Assembly (NCBI GenBank): GCA_963825635.1
Contig: CAWGTU010000003.1
Coordinates: forward strand, 558,001 to 622,000
DNA from: JAOUEA01 sp963825635
GTDB lineage: Bacteria; Actinomycetota; UBA4738; HRBIN12
Length of the DNA stretch: 64,000 nucleotides
Direction: 5' to 3'
The notes below the pieces were generated by a model. The model ran no database searches. It was not told where the DNA came from and was given only the letters and a program-made list of their open reading frames with translations. Within the stretch, counting starts at the first letter, position 1. Each line of letters opens with the position of its first letter. Below are positions 35,256 through 42,668 of the stretch, piece after piece. A program made the translations under genes and the position numbers.

Positions 35256-37031
35256 ATGCCGAACACATCGACCCCGATCCGCCGCTCGCTCCTCCCGTTC
35301 GCCGTGCTCGCCGTGCTCGCCGTGCCGGTCGCCGCCCCGAACGCCGACGCATCGAACCCGGGAACGGCTCTCGAGAGCCGAGGTGGAGGCTTCGCAGGTT
35401 CCTCCGGAGACGCCGGTCCCCAGCGATCCGAGAGGGTCCGCCTCGACGTGGGCCCGACGCTTCCCGGCATCGACGTGAGCCACTGGCAGGGCACGATCGA
35501 CTGGGAACGGGTGGCCGAGAAGGGCAAGCGGTTCGCGTTCCTGAAGGCGACCGACGGACACGAGTTCCTCGACCCCACGTTCTTCACGAACCGGTCGGGC
35601 GCTCGGGCCAACGGGCTGCTCGTGGGGGCCTACCACTTCGCCCGCCCCGACCCGTCGAAGGGCGATGCGGTCGAGGAGGCCCGGTGGTTCGTGAGCCAGG
35701 CCGACCCGCGCCCCGGCAACCTGCTGCCCGTGCTCGACCTCGAGACGAGCCGCGGCCTCGACCAACAGGGCGTCACGCTGTGGGCCCGCCGCTGGACCGC
35801 CGAGGTGCGTCGCCTCACCGGTGTCACGCCGCTCGTGTACACGAGCCCCTACGGCTGGGCCAGCCGCACCGGCGACTCCCGCGCGCTTGCGCGCGACGGG
35901 TCGCCGCTGTGGGTGGCGCACTGGGGCGTCGAGTCGCCGCTGCTCCCCGCGGGCGAGTGGGACGGGAAGGGCTGGCACGTCTGGCAGCACACGAGCGACG
36001 GGCACGTCGCCGGCATCGCGGGCAGGGTCGACCTCGACGTCGTGCGGGGGAACTCCCTGGGGCCCATCACGATCCGCCGTCTCACGCTCGAGGTGGACGG
36101 CGACGCCGGCAGGATCGTCAGCGCGCCCGCGGGCCTCGGATGCAGCACGACCTGCGAGAGGAGCGTCGACCCGAACGCCAGGGTCACCCTCACCGCCCGG
36201 CCCGACGACGGCGCCTACTTCACCGGCTGGGGCGGGGCGTGTTCGGGGACCGACGAGACCTGCACGATCGCGATGCGCGGCAACCGATCGGTGCGTGCGA
36301 CGTTCGTGACCGACATCACCGGGCCGACCGGAAGCGTCGAGGTGGCCGGTGGGTTCCGAGGGCCGGTCGTCGTGACGTTCGACGAGCCGGTCCGCAACGT
36401 GAACGCGGGGAACGTGCTGCTGCGGCGCGCCGGCGGCGATCGGGTGACGGTGACGCGGCGGTGCCGCTCGGCCGACGGCGCGGCGGCCTCGTGCGACGGA
36501 CCGTTGCGGTCCGTGGTGCTCACGCCCTCCGCCCCGCTCGTGCCCGGGCGTGCCTACGAGGTCCTCGTCGATCCGCCGGGAGCCGATCCGGTCGTCGATC
36601 GGGTCGGGAACGCCGCCGCCGAGGTGAGCCACCCCTTCGAGGCGGTGCGGTCGGTCGAACAGGGGCACGCGCCGGTGACGCTCGCGCCCGTCCGCGCGTG
36701 GCGCCTCGTCCGCTCGGACGCCGCATCGGGCGGCGGGTTCGCGATGAGCCGGCGAACGGGGTCGTCGGTGCGGATCCGTTTCGACGGCGTCGGCATCGAC
36801 TGGATCACCGTGACCGGACCGAACCGCGGGCGCGCCCGCGTCTGGATCGACGGGGAGGCAGTGGGGATCGTCGACCTGTTCGCACCGTCGCGGACGTTCG
36901 ACGTGGTGGAGGGTGTCGACGGGCTCGCGGACGGCACGCACACGCTGGAGATCGAGGTGCTCGGTCGCCACTCACCGGCCTCGAAGGGCGCATGGGTCGC
37001 GGTCGATCGCTTCGACGTGCTCCGCTCCTAG
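35256..37031 (+). CDS. Secreted GH25 lysozyme with beta-rich C-terminal modules
   Basis: A 591-residue protein. After a signal peptide (about 32 residues) and a linker comes a GH25 muramidase domain (about 70-270): GIDVSHWQGTIDW, FAFLKATDG, GAYHFARPD and catalytic LPVLDLE. It is followed by an InlB-B-like repeat (YFTGWGGACSGTDETCTIA), an Ig-like domain with VTFDEPVRNVN, and a final lectin-like beta domain ending WVAVDRFDVL. Expected role: cutting peptidoglycan between MurNAc and GlcNAc, for wall remodelling or attack on other bacteria. The start lacks a strong ribosome binding site. Confidence 0.88.
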   Translation: MPNTSTPIRRSLLPFAVLAVLAVPVAAPNADASNPGTALESRGGGFAGSSGDAGPQRSERVRLDVGPTLPGIDVSHWQGTIDWERVAEKGKRFAFLKATDGHEFLDPTFFTNRSGARANGLLVGAYHFARPDPSKGDAVEEARWFVSQADPRPGNLLPVLDLETSRGLDQQGVTLWARRWTAEVRRLTGVTPLVYTSPYGWASRTGDSRALARDGSPLWVAHWGVESPLLPAGEWDGKGWHVWQHTSDGHVAGIAGRVDLDVVRGNSLGPITIRRLTLEVDGDAGRIVSAPAGLGCSTTCERSVDPNARVTLTARPDDGAYFTGWGGACSGTDETCTIAMRGNRSVRATFVTDITGPTGSVEVAGGFRGPVVVTFDEPVRNVNAGNVLLRRAGGDRVTVTRRCRSADGAAASCDGPLRSVVLTPSAPLVPGRAYEVLVDPPGADPVVDRVGNAAAEVSHPFEAVRSVEQGHAPVTLAPVRAWRLVRSDAASGGGFAMSRRTGSSVRIRFDGVGIDWITVTGPNRGRARVWIDGEAVGIVDLFAPSRTFDVVEGVDGLADGTHTLEIEVLGRHSPASKGAWVAVDRFDVLRS

Positions 37032-37092
37032 CCCGGCCGCGCCGCCTGGTTTCCCCCGGCTCCCATCGACCGCGCTGTGCTAAGGATGACCC

Positions 37093-37974
37093 ATGACCCC
37101 GGCCGCGGCTCTGCCCGACGAAGCCGCCTCGCTCTTCCGTGAGCCGCCCGAGGAGTTCATCGCGGCCCGCGATGCTCTCGTCTCACGCCTGCGCGAGGAG
37201 GGCCGGGGCGACGACGCGGCGACCGTGAAGGCGCTCCGGAAGCCGACCGTAGTCGCCTGGGCCTTGAACCAACTCAGCGCCCGAGATCCGGACGGCGTCC
37301 GGGCCCTGGTGGAGGCCGGAGCCGAGGTCAGGGCGGCGCAGCAGGCCGCATTGTCGTCGAAGCGGGGGGCCGCCGACCGCCTCCGATCGGCCGGGGCCGC
37401 CCGCAAGGAAGCGGTCGGCTCCCTCACGGGTTCCGCGATCGATGCGCTGACCGAGGCGGGTCGGGCCTCCACCGCCCACGCCGACGCGATCGGCACCGCC
37501 CTCGAGGCGTGCTCCGTCGACCCGGACGCGGGCGAGGCATTGGCCGCCGGCACGATGGAGCGGCCGCCGGTCGCCGGTGCCGGGTTCGGTGACGTCTTCG
37601 GGCTCACGTCGCTCGAGGGAGGCGGGGAACCCGCCGAGCAGGCACCCCGAACGGAGCCGGGAGCCTCCCGTGCGACGGCGAAGCGCGCGGCTCGGGCCGC
37701 AGGCACCCCGGCGACAGAGCGAGCCGAGCTCCGCGCCGAGGTGGCCAGGCTCCGCCGTGATCGCGACGCGGCCGCGCGCCGCACACGGAGGGCTCGGGAG
37801 GCCGCGGACGGTTTCACGCACGAACTCGATGGCATGCGCCGACGCCTCGAGGTCGTCGAACGCAAGCACGCGGACGCGGCGACCGCGGCGTCGGAGGGCG
37901 AGCTCGAGCTCGCCCGCGTCGAGCGGCGCCTGAAGGCCGCGACCGCTCGCCTCGAGGCCGACGGCGCCGGCTGA
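37093..37974 (+). CDS. Coiled-coil hypothetical protein
   Basis: A 293-residue soluble protein. The first 75 residues (LFREPPEEFIAARDALVSRL, TVKALRKPTVVAWALNQL) form a segment seen in many actinobacterial hypothetical proteins. The last 100 residues are a long charged coiled coil (RAELRAEVARLRRDRDAAAR, RRLEVVERKHADAATAA). No enzymatic motif is visible. AAGGATGACCC precedes the ATG and may act as a ribosome binding site or, as TAAGGAT, as a -10 box. Confidence 0.75.
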   Translation: MTPAAALPDEAASLFREPPEEFIAARDALVSRLREEGRGDDAATVKALRKPTVVAWALNQLSARDPDGVRALVEAGAEVRAAQQAALSSKRGAADRLRSAGAARKEAVGSLTGSAIDALTEAGRASTAHADAIGTALEACSVDPDAGEALAAGTMERPPVAGAGFGDVFGLTSLEGGGEPAEQAPRTEPGASRATAKRAARAAGTPATERAELRAEVARLRRDRDAAARRTRRAREAADGFTHELDGMRRRLEVVERKHADAATAASEGELELARVERRLKAATARLEADGAG

Positions 37975-37980
37975 CCCGAG

Positions 37981-37998
37981 CGTTCCGAACTCGGAACG
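37981..37998. promoter_or_regulatory. 18-bp perfect palindrome (operator or short hairpin)
   Basis: CGTTCCGA-AC-TCGGAACG lies 6 nt past the coiled-coil gene stop and about 80 nt before the next membrane-protein gene. It could be a repressor site or a small terminator stem (7 bp with a 4-nt loop). Confidence 0.4.
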
Positions 37999-38078
37999 AG
38001 TGGCCCCGGCCGACCGGGTCACCTGGACCATGCCGACACGTCTCGCGGAGCCTAGCGTCGGAGCCGGAGGTGAGGACC

Positions 38079-38978
38079 ATGGACATGAACGCCCTCGATC
38101 CCTCCGGCTCGGACCTGCGCATCCCGGAGTCTCCGGAGGTGCTCGCCCATGCCAGCCACGCCCGAACCGCCGAACGCGCCGCCGTGGTGCTCTCGGGCGT
38201 GATCGTCGCCCTGATGGTGGCGGCATCCGCGGTCGGACTGTTCGCTCCGGATCTGTACGACGAAGGCGGGTGGGCCCGCGAGGCTCTGCGAGGCGGCGAC
38301 CTCGTGACGCTGCTGCTCGCGGCGCCGTTGCTGCTGGTCGCCCTCGTGCTGGCCACCCGCGGATCGCAGCGGGCCCGCGCGGTGTGGATCGGCATGCTCG
38401 TGTACGCGGTGTACAACGGCGCGTTCTACGCGTTCGGGACGACGTTCAACGACGCCTTCCTGCTGCACATCGCGATCCTGTCCACGTCGATCTTCGCGCT
38501 GGCGTGCGCGATCGTGAGCACCGACCTCGTCGCGGTCGCCGCGACGTTCACCCGGGTGCGCGGTGCCCGATGGGTGGGGATGTTCCTCGCCGTCGTCGGC
38601 ACGATGCAGGGCATGCTCTGGCTGTTCGTGCTCGCACGCAACGTGGCGACGGGTGAGCTGATCGCCGAGGTGCCGGTGGCCGGGCAGCACCTGGTGTTCG
38701 CGCTCGACCTCGCGTTCCTCGTGCCGAGCCTGGTGCTGTCGGGCGTGCTGTTGTTCCGGCGGCTGCCGCTCGGATACCTGCTGGGCACCGCGATGGCGGT
38801 CATGGGCGCGGTCTACCAGATCAACATGCTGGCGGCGGGCGTGTTCCAGGAGCGGGCCGGGGTGGTCGGAGCCACCGCGTTCGCACCCGAGAACGTGGGG
38901 CTCTCGATCGCGTTCTGGGTCGCTGCGCTCTTCATGCTCGTTCCGAGGAACGTCGGTCAGGAGCGGTCGATCTCGTAG
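38079..38978 (+). CDS. Polytopic membrane protein of unknown function
   Basis: A 299-residue protein with a hydrophilic N terminus and about eight helices (for example VVLSGVIVALMVAASAVGLF and LVFALDLAFLVPSLVLSGVL). It resembles uncharacterised actinobacterial membrane proteins with no family assignment that I can give. The ATG has GGAGG 8 nt upstream; a GTG three codons earlier is an alternative. The 3' end overlaps the convergent acetyltransferase gene by 22 nt. Confidence 0.8.
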   Translation: MDMNALDPSGSDLRIPESPEVLAHASHARTAERAAVVLSGVIVALMVAASAVGLFAPDLYDEGGWAREALRGGDLVTLLLAAPLLLVALVLATRGSQRARAVWIGMLVYAVYNGAFYAFGTTFNDAFLLHIAILSTSIFALACAIVSTDLVAVAATFTRVRGARWVGMFLAVVGTMQGMLWLFVLARNVATGELIAEVPVAGQHLVFALDLAFLVPSLVLSGVLLFRRLPLGYLLGTAMAVMGAVYQINMLAAGVFQERAGVVGATAFAPENVGLSIAFWVAALFMLVPRNVGQERSIS

Positions 38979-39496
38979 CGGACGCCCTGCCAGGTCTCGC
39001 CCTCGTACGTGCGCTCGAAGCGCTCGACGAGGCGCATGCCGGCCTTCTCCGCGACCCTGATCGACGGCAGGTTCGCCGCGCTCGCGTACGCCCGCACGAC
39101 GTCGGCCCCGAGCGCATCGAACGCGTACGCGATGAGGGCGACGACGGCCTCCGTCGCGTAGCCGCGCCCCTGGAACACGGGATCCATCGTGTAGCCCACC
39201 TTGATCACGCCGGGCTCGTCCTCGGCGGGGCTCATGCCGACGTCACCGACGAGCCGGCCCGTCTCTCGTTCCTCGACCGAGAGCTGCACCCAGCCGCCGG
39301 GCTCGCCGGGCGCCCGGCTCGCCATCGACTCGATCTCCTCGCGCACGCCCTCGTGATCGGTGCGCTCCCATCCCTGGTAGCGATGCACCTGGGGGTCGCT
39401 GCGGTAGGCGGAGATCGTCGGGGCGTCGTCGGCATGCGAGCGCCGCAACACCAGCCGCTCCGTGACGATCGGCTCGAGGTCGTGATCGGGGGTCAT
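38957..39496 (-). CDS. GNAT-family N-acetyltransferase (RimJ/RimL type)
   Basis: A 179-residue protein. The N-terminal strand TERLVLRRSHADDAPTISAY is typical of the RimJ/RimL group. The acetyl-CoA pocket is in YTMDPVFQGRGYATEAVVAL and is followed by ASAANLPSIRVAEKAGMRLV. It probably acetylates a small molecule or protein N terminus; the substrate is unknown. TACGCT ends 9 nt before the ATG, fitting leaderless translation. Confidence 0.92.
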   Translation of the reverse strand: MTPDHDLEPIVTERLVLRRSHADDAPTISAYRSDPQVHRYQGWERTDHEGVREEIESMASRAPGEPGGWVQLSVEERETGRLVGDVGMSPAEDEPGVIKVGYTMDPVFQGRGYATEAVVALIAYAFDALGADVVRAYASAANLPSIRVAEKAGMRLVERFERTYEGETWQGVRYEIDRS

Positions 39497-39547
39497 CGGC
39501 GGGGAAGCGTACCCCGGGTCGATACGCGTCCGCCGCGACTCACGCGG

Positions 39548-39934
39548 TCACGACCGGTCCCCCGCCGTCTCCCGCTCCTCGGTCTCGGCGACCTGGCGGC
39601 GCACGTCGTCCATGTCGAGGTCGCGCACGGCCCCGATCAACTGCTGCAGCGCCGGTTCGGGCAACGCCCCGGGCTGTGCGAACACGAGCACGCCCTCACG
39701 GAAGGCCATCAGCGTCGGGATCGAACGGATGCCGAACCCGGCGGCGAGCGCCTGCTCGGCCTCGGTGTCGACCTTGCCGAAGACCACGTCGTCGTGGGTC
39801 GCCGACGCCTCTTCGTAGATCGGTGCGAACATCTGGCAAGGGCCACACCAGTCGGCCCAGAAGTCGACGAGCACGATGCCCTCGCCGTTCACGGTCTGCT
39901 CGAACGTCGCTTCGGTCAGGTCCACGGTTGCCAC
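39548..39934 (-). CDS. Thioredoxin
   Basis: A 128-residue thioredoxin-fold protein with the classical active site VLVDFWADWCGPCQMF and the cis-Pro loop IRSIPTLM. The C-terminal 20 residues (VAETEERETAGDRS region) extend beyond a standard thioredoxin. The GTG start has GAGGAGGAG about 8 nt upstream. A perfect inverted repeat resembling CsoR/CstR operators lies about 40 nt upstream and overlaps a -10-like TATCGT, suggesting control by a copper or persulfide sensor. Confidence 0.92.
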   Translation of the reverse strand: MATVDLTEATFEQTVNGEGIVLVDFWADWCGPCQMFAPIYEEASATHDDVVFGKVDTEAEQALAAGFGIRSIPTLMAFREGVLVFAQPGALPEPALQQLIGAVRDLDMDDVRRQVAETEERETAGDRS

Positions 39935-39973
39935 GTCGGTCTCCTCCTCGTCGGATGGGGCGGGGGTCACAAC

Positions 39974-39991
39974 GATACCCCCTGGGGTATC
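39974..39991. promoter_or_regulatory. CsoR/CstR-type operator candidate
   Basis: GATACCCC-CT-GGGGTATC is an 18-bp perfect palindrome in the gap between thioredoxin (minus) and the YbaK-type gene (plus). Operators of the CsoR/CstR (DUF156) family are GC-rich inverted repeats with outer TAC/GTA, which this matches. On the minus strand it overlaps a possible thioredoxin -10 box. No csoR gene is in the window. Confidence 0.6.
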
Positions 39992-40120
39992 TGAACGCGG
40001 GGGTCGCGCGTGGCATTCCCGCCTCGTTCGGTCCGACGGCCCCTCGCTCATGGGTCCGGGTACCCGTGCCGCACGCGGTGGGTGTTGGTTGGCTGAGGGT
40101 GACGAGGAAGGTGGTGCGCC

Positions 40121-40597
40121 ATGACGATCCTGACCGACTACCTGGACGGCAAGGACATCGAGTACGAGGTGCTGATGCACGAGCGGGCGTTCACGGGCAT
40201 CGACGAGGCGCACGCGCTCGGCATCAAGGCCGACGAGGTGTTGAAGACGGTGATCCTCGACACGAAGGACGGGCACGTCGCGGTGGTGCTGCCGAGCGGC
40301 GAGCGGCTCGACATGAGCCTCGTGCGCGAGGCCGTCGACGACCCCGACGCGACGCTCGCGACCGAGGGCGAGATCACGCACGACTTCGGAGGGTTCGAGC
40401 TCGGAGCCCTGCCACCGATCGCCCCGCTGCTGGGCATCGACACGATCGTCGACCCCACGGTGCGCGACCACGGGCCCGTGATCTTCGCGGCCGGCACCCA
40501 GACGGAGTCCGTGAAGGTCGACGCCGGGGCCCTGTTCGCGTTCCAGCCCGTGCGCTTCGCGCAGATCGCCGAGGTCTGGAACGAGGGCCGCGCCTAG
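40121..40597 (+). CDS. YbaK/ProX-type aminoacyl-tRNA deacylase
   Basis: A 158-residue YbaK-domain protein. Such proteins hydrolyse mischarged tRNAs (for example Cys-tRNA-Pro) in trans. The conserved pattern includes DEVLKTVILDTKDGHVAVVL, with the catalytic Lys in LKTV, and later GGFELGALPPIAPLLGIDTI with the conserved GxxPP-type loop. GAGGAAGG lies about 8 nt before the ATG. The 3' end overlaps the convergent methyltransferase gene by 4 nt. Confidence 0.9.
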   Translation: MTILTDYLDGKDIEYEVLMHERAFTGIDEAHALGIKADEVLKTVILDTKDGHVAVVLPSGERLDMSLVREAVDDPDATLATEGEITHDFGGFELGALPPIAPLLGIDTIVDPTVRDHGPVIFAAGTQTESVKVDAGALFAFQPVRFAQIAEVWNEGRA

Positions 40598-41352
40598 CGT
40601 CGACGGGCCTTCCACACCTCCTCGATCGGCCAGCGACGCGACCACTCGGCGGTGGCGAGCGGATCGGTCGGCGTCCGGGCGTCGTCGGGCGCCTGGATCT
40701 CGACGAGGTCCTCGACCTCGAACCCGCTCGAGCGGAGCAGCCGGATCATCTCGCCGTGCGGGATCGCGAACTCCACCGCACCGTCGTTCTCGAGCCACAC
40801 GAACCGGTGCATGCCGAAGTGGGGCCGCACGAGGACCTCGCCGGCGGGCAGATCCTCCTCGGGGAACGTCAGCATCGCCAGGTACGAGTGACCGAGGAAG
40901 ACCAGCCGCCCGCCGGGGCGCAGCAGCCGCGCCGCCTCGGGGATCCAGCGGCACGGATCGCACCAGATCGCCGCCCCGTACTCCGAGATCGCGAGATCGA
41001 ACGCCGCATCGCGCAGCGGTGCGCGCTCGGCGTCGGCGTGGATCAGCGGGAACGGCACGTCGAACTCGCGCTGGAACGCTCGAGCGGTGGCCAGCTGGCG
41101 ACCTGAGTTGTCGACGCCGACGGGACGTGCGCCACGCCGGGCGAGCCATGCCGACACGTAGCCGGTGCCGCACCCGAGCTCCACGACGTCGAGGCCGTCG
41201 AGCTCGGGAAGGAGACCGAGCTCGGCCTCTGGGACGTGCCACACGCCCCAGCTGATGTCGTCGCGCTGCCAGTCACGGCGACCGCGGTCGACCCACTCGT
41301 GGGCGTCGGCATCCCAGCTCTCCCGGTTCGCGAGCACGTGGTCCTCGGTCAT
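40594..41352 (-). CDS. Class I SAM-dependent methyltransferase
   Basis: A 252-residue protein with the SAM-binding motif I VVELGCGTGYVSAWLARRG, a motif II acidic residue in PVGVDNSG, HADAERAPL and LLRPGGRLVFLGHS. The overall form matches small-molecule methyltransferases of Methyltransf_11 type. The substrate is unknown. TATCGT ends 7 nt before the ATG, suggesting a leaderless start. Confidence 0.9.
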   Translation of the reverse strand: MTEDHVLANRESWDADAHEWVDRGRRDWQRDDISWGVWHVPEAELGLLPELDGLDVVELGCGTGYVSAWLARRGARPVGVDNSGRQLATARAFQREFDVPFPLIHADAERAPLRDAAFDLAISEYGAAIWCDPCRWIPEAARLLRPGGRLVFLGHSYLAMLTFPEEDLPAGEVLVRPHFGMHRFVWLENDGAVEFAIPHGEMIRLLRSSGFEVEDLVEIQAPDDARTPTDPLATAEWSRRWPIEEVWKARRR

Positions 41353-41409
41353 CGCGGACACGATACGCGGTGGTCGCGCGGGGTCGCCGTCGTCCGCGAT
41401 GATGCGAGC

Positions 41410-42588
41410 GTGAGGACGATCGGCGACGAGGAACGGCGCGCTCGGCTCGGCGAGCGCCACCGACTCGCGGCGCCCGCCGCGACGGTCGGGGAGGCGGTCG
41501 ACGCGGTGGTCGGGCTGCATTCGAGCGATCCGGCGACGGTGTTCCTCTCGGCGTGGGCTCGGGTGGAGGACTTCGAGCCCGAACACCTCGAGCGCGAGCT
41601 GTACGACCGTCGCTCGGTGGTGCGCATGCTGGGGATGCGGCGTACCCTGTTCGTCGTGCCCACCGGCCTGGCCGGCGTGATGGACGAGGCCTGCACGAAG
41701 GCGCTCCTGCCCGGCCAGCGCACCCGCCTGATCGGCATGCTGACGGAGCAGGCCGTTACCGACGAGCCCGAGGCATGGCTCGACGACGTGTCGCGACGCA
41801 CCCTCGCGGCGCTCACGGCCCGCGGCGAGGCGAGCGCCAGGGAGCTCACCGCCGACGTGCCCGAGCTGGCCACGAAGCTCACGTTCGGCGAGGGCACGAC
41901 CTGGGGCGGCACGGTGGGCGTCTCGACGCGTGTGCTGTTCCTGCTCGCGACCGCGGGCCTCATCGTGCGGGCGCGACCGCTGGGCCGGTGGACCTCTGGG
42001 CAGTATCGATGGGCTCCCACCGATCGCTGGATCGAGGGCGGGCTGCCGGTGGTGCCCCACGAAGAGGCCTGCGCCGACCTGCTGCGTCGGTGGCTGCGGG
42101 CGTTCGGGCCGGTCACGACGACCGACGTCCGGTGGTGGACCGGCTGGACGGTCCGGCTCGCGACGTCCACCCTCGCGGCGATCGATGCCGTCGAGGTCCA
42201 GCTCGACGACGGCACGGGATGGGTCCTGCCCGACGACATCGACCCGGTGGCGACACCGGCGACGTGGGTCGCGCTGCTGCCGTCGCTCGACGCGACCGTG
42301 ATGGGTTGGAAGCAACGTGACTGGTACCTCGGCCCCCACGCCGGCGAGCTCTTCGACCGCAACGGCAACGCCGGCCCGACGATCTGGGTCGACGGCCGCG
42401 TCGTGGGGGGCTGGAGCCAGGCCGACGACGGCGAGATCGTCACGCGCCTGCTGGAGCCGGTGGACACGGGCGCGGCCACGGCGATCGACGCGGAACGGGA
42501 TCGCCTCGCCGGCTGGCTGGGGGACGTGCGCGTCCGGCCTCGATTCCGGACCCCGCTGGAGCGCGTGCTCACCGCGTCGCGAGCCTGA
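41410..42588 (+). CDS. Winged-helix DNA-binding protein (HTH_42, AlkZ/YcaQ-like)
   Basis: A 392-residue member of the winged-helix family related to the DNA glycosylases AlkZ and YcaQ. Marks are VGLHSSDPATVFLSAWARV, the MLGMRRTLFVVP segment and LLPSLDATVMGWKQRDWYL with a late GNAGPTIWVDGRVVGGW. AlkZ-type enzymes use a catalytic QxQ or QxD motif; here the corresponding early segment reads GLHSSD, so glycosylase activity is uncertain. The GTG start has no clear ribosome binding site. Divergent from the methyltransferase by 57 nt. Confidence 0.82.
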   Translation: MRTIGDEERRARLGERHRLAAPAATVGEAVDAVVGLHSSDPATVFLSAWARVEDFEPEHLERELYDRRSVVRMLGMRRTLFVVPTGLAGVMDEACTKALLPGQRTRLIGMLTEQAVTDEPEAWLDDVSRRTLAALTARGEASARELTADVPELATKLTFGEGTTWGGTVGVSTRVLFLLATAGLIVRARPLGRWTSGQYRWAPTDRWIEGGLPVVPHEEACADLLRRWLRAFGPVTTTDVRWWTGWTVRLATSTLAAIDAVEVQLDDGTGWVLPDDIDPVATPATWVALLPSLDATVMGWKQRDWYLGPHAGELFDRNGNAGPTIWVDGRVVGGWSQADDGEIVTRLLEPVDTGAATAIDAERDRLAGWLGDVRVRPRFRTPLERVLTASRA

Positions 42589-42668
42589 CGGGCCCTCCTC
42601 CCCCGCCGCATCACCGTCCCGCCCGCGGCCCTCCGTGACGTCGGCGCCGGAACCTATGCTGTGGACCC

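Noticed and set aside
33896..37096. Very long plus-strand reading frame of about 1066 codons
   Set aside because: It runs across the ABC ATPase end, the antisense secreted-protein gene and out of frame through the GH25 gene. The translation is arginine- and proline-rich without domains, typical of GC-rich shadow frames.
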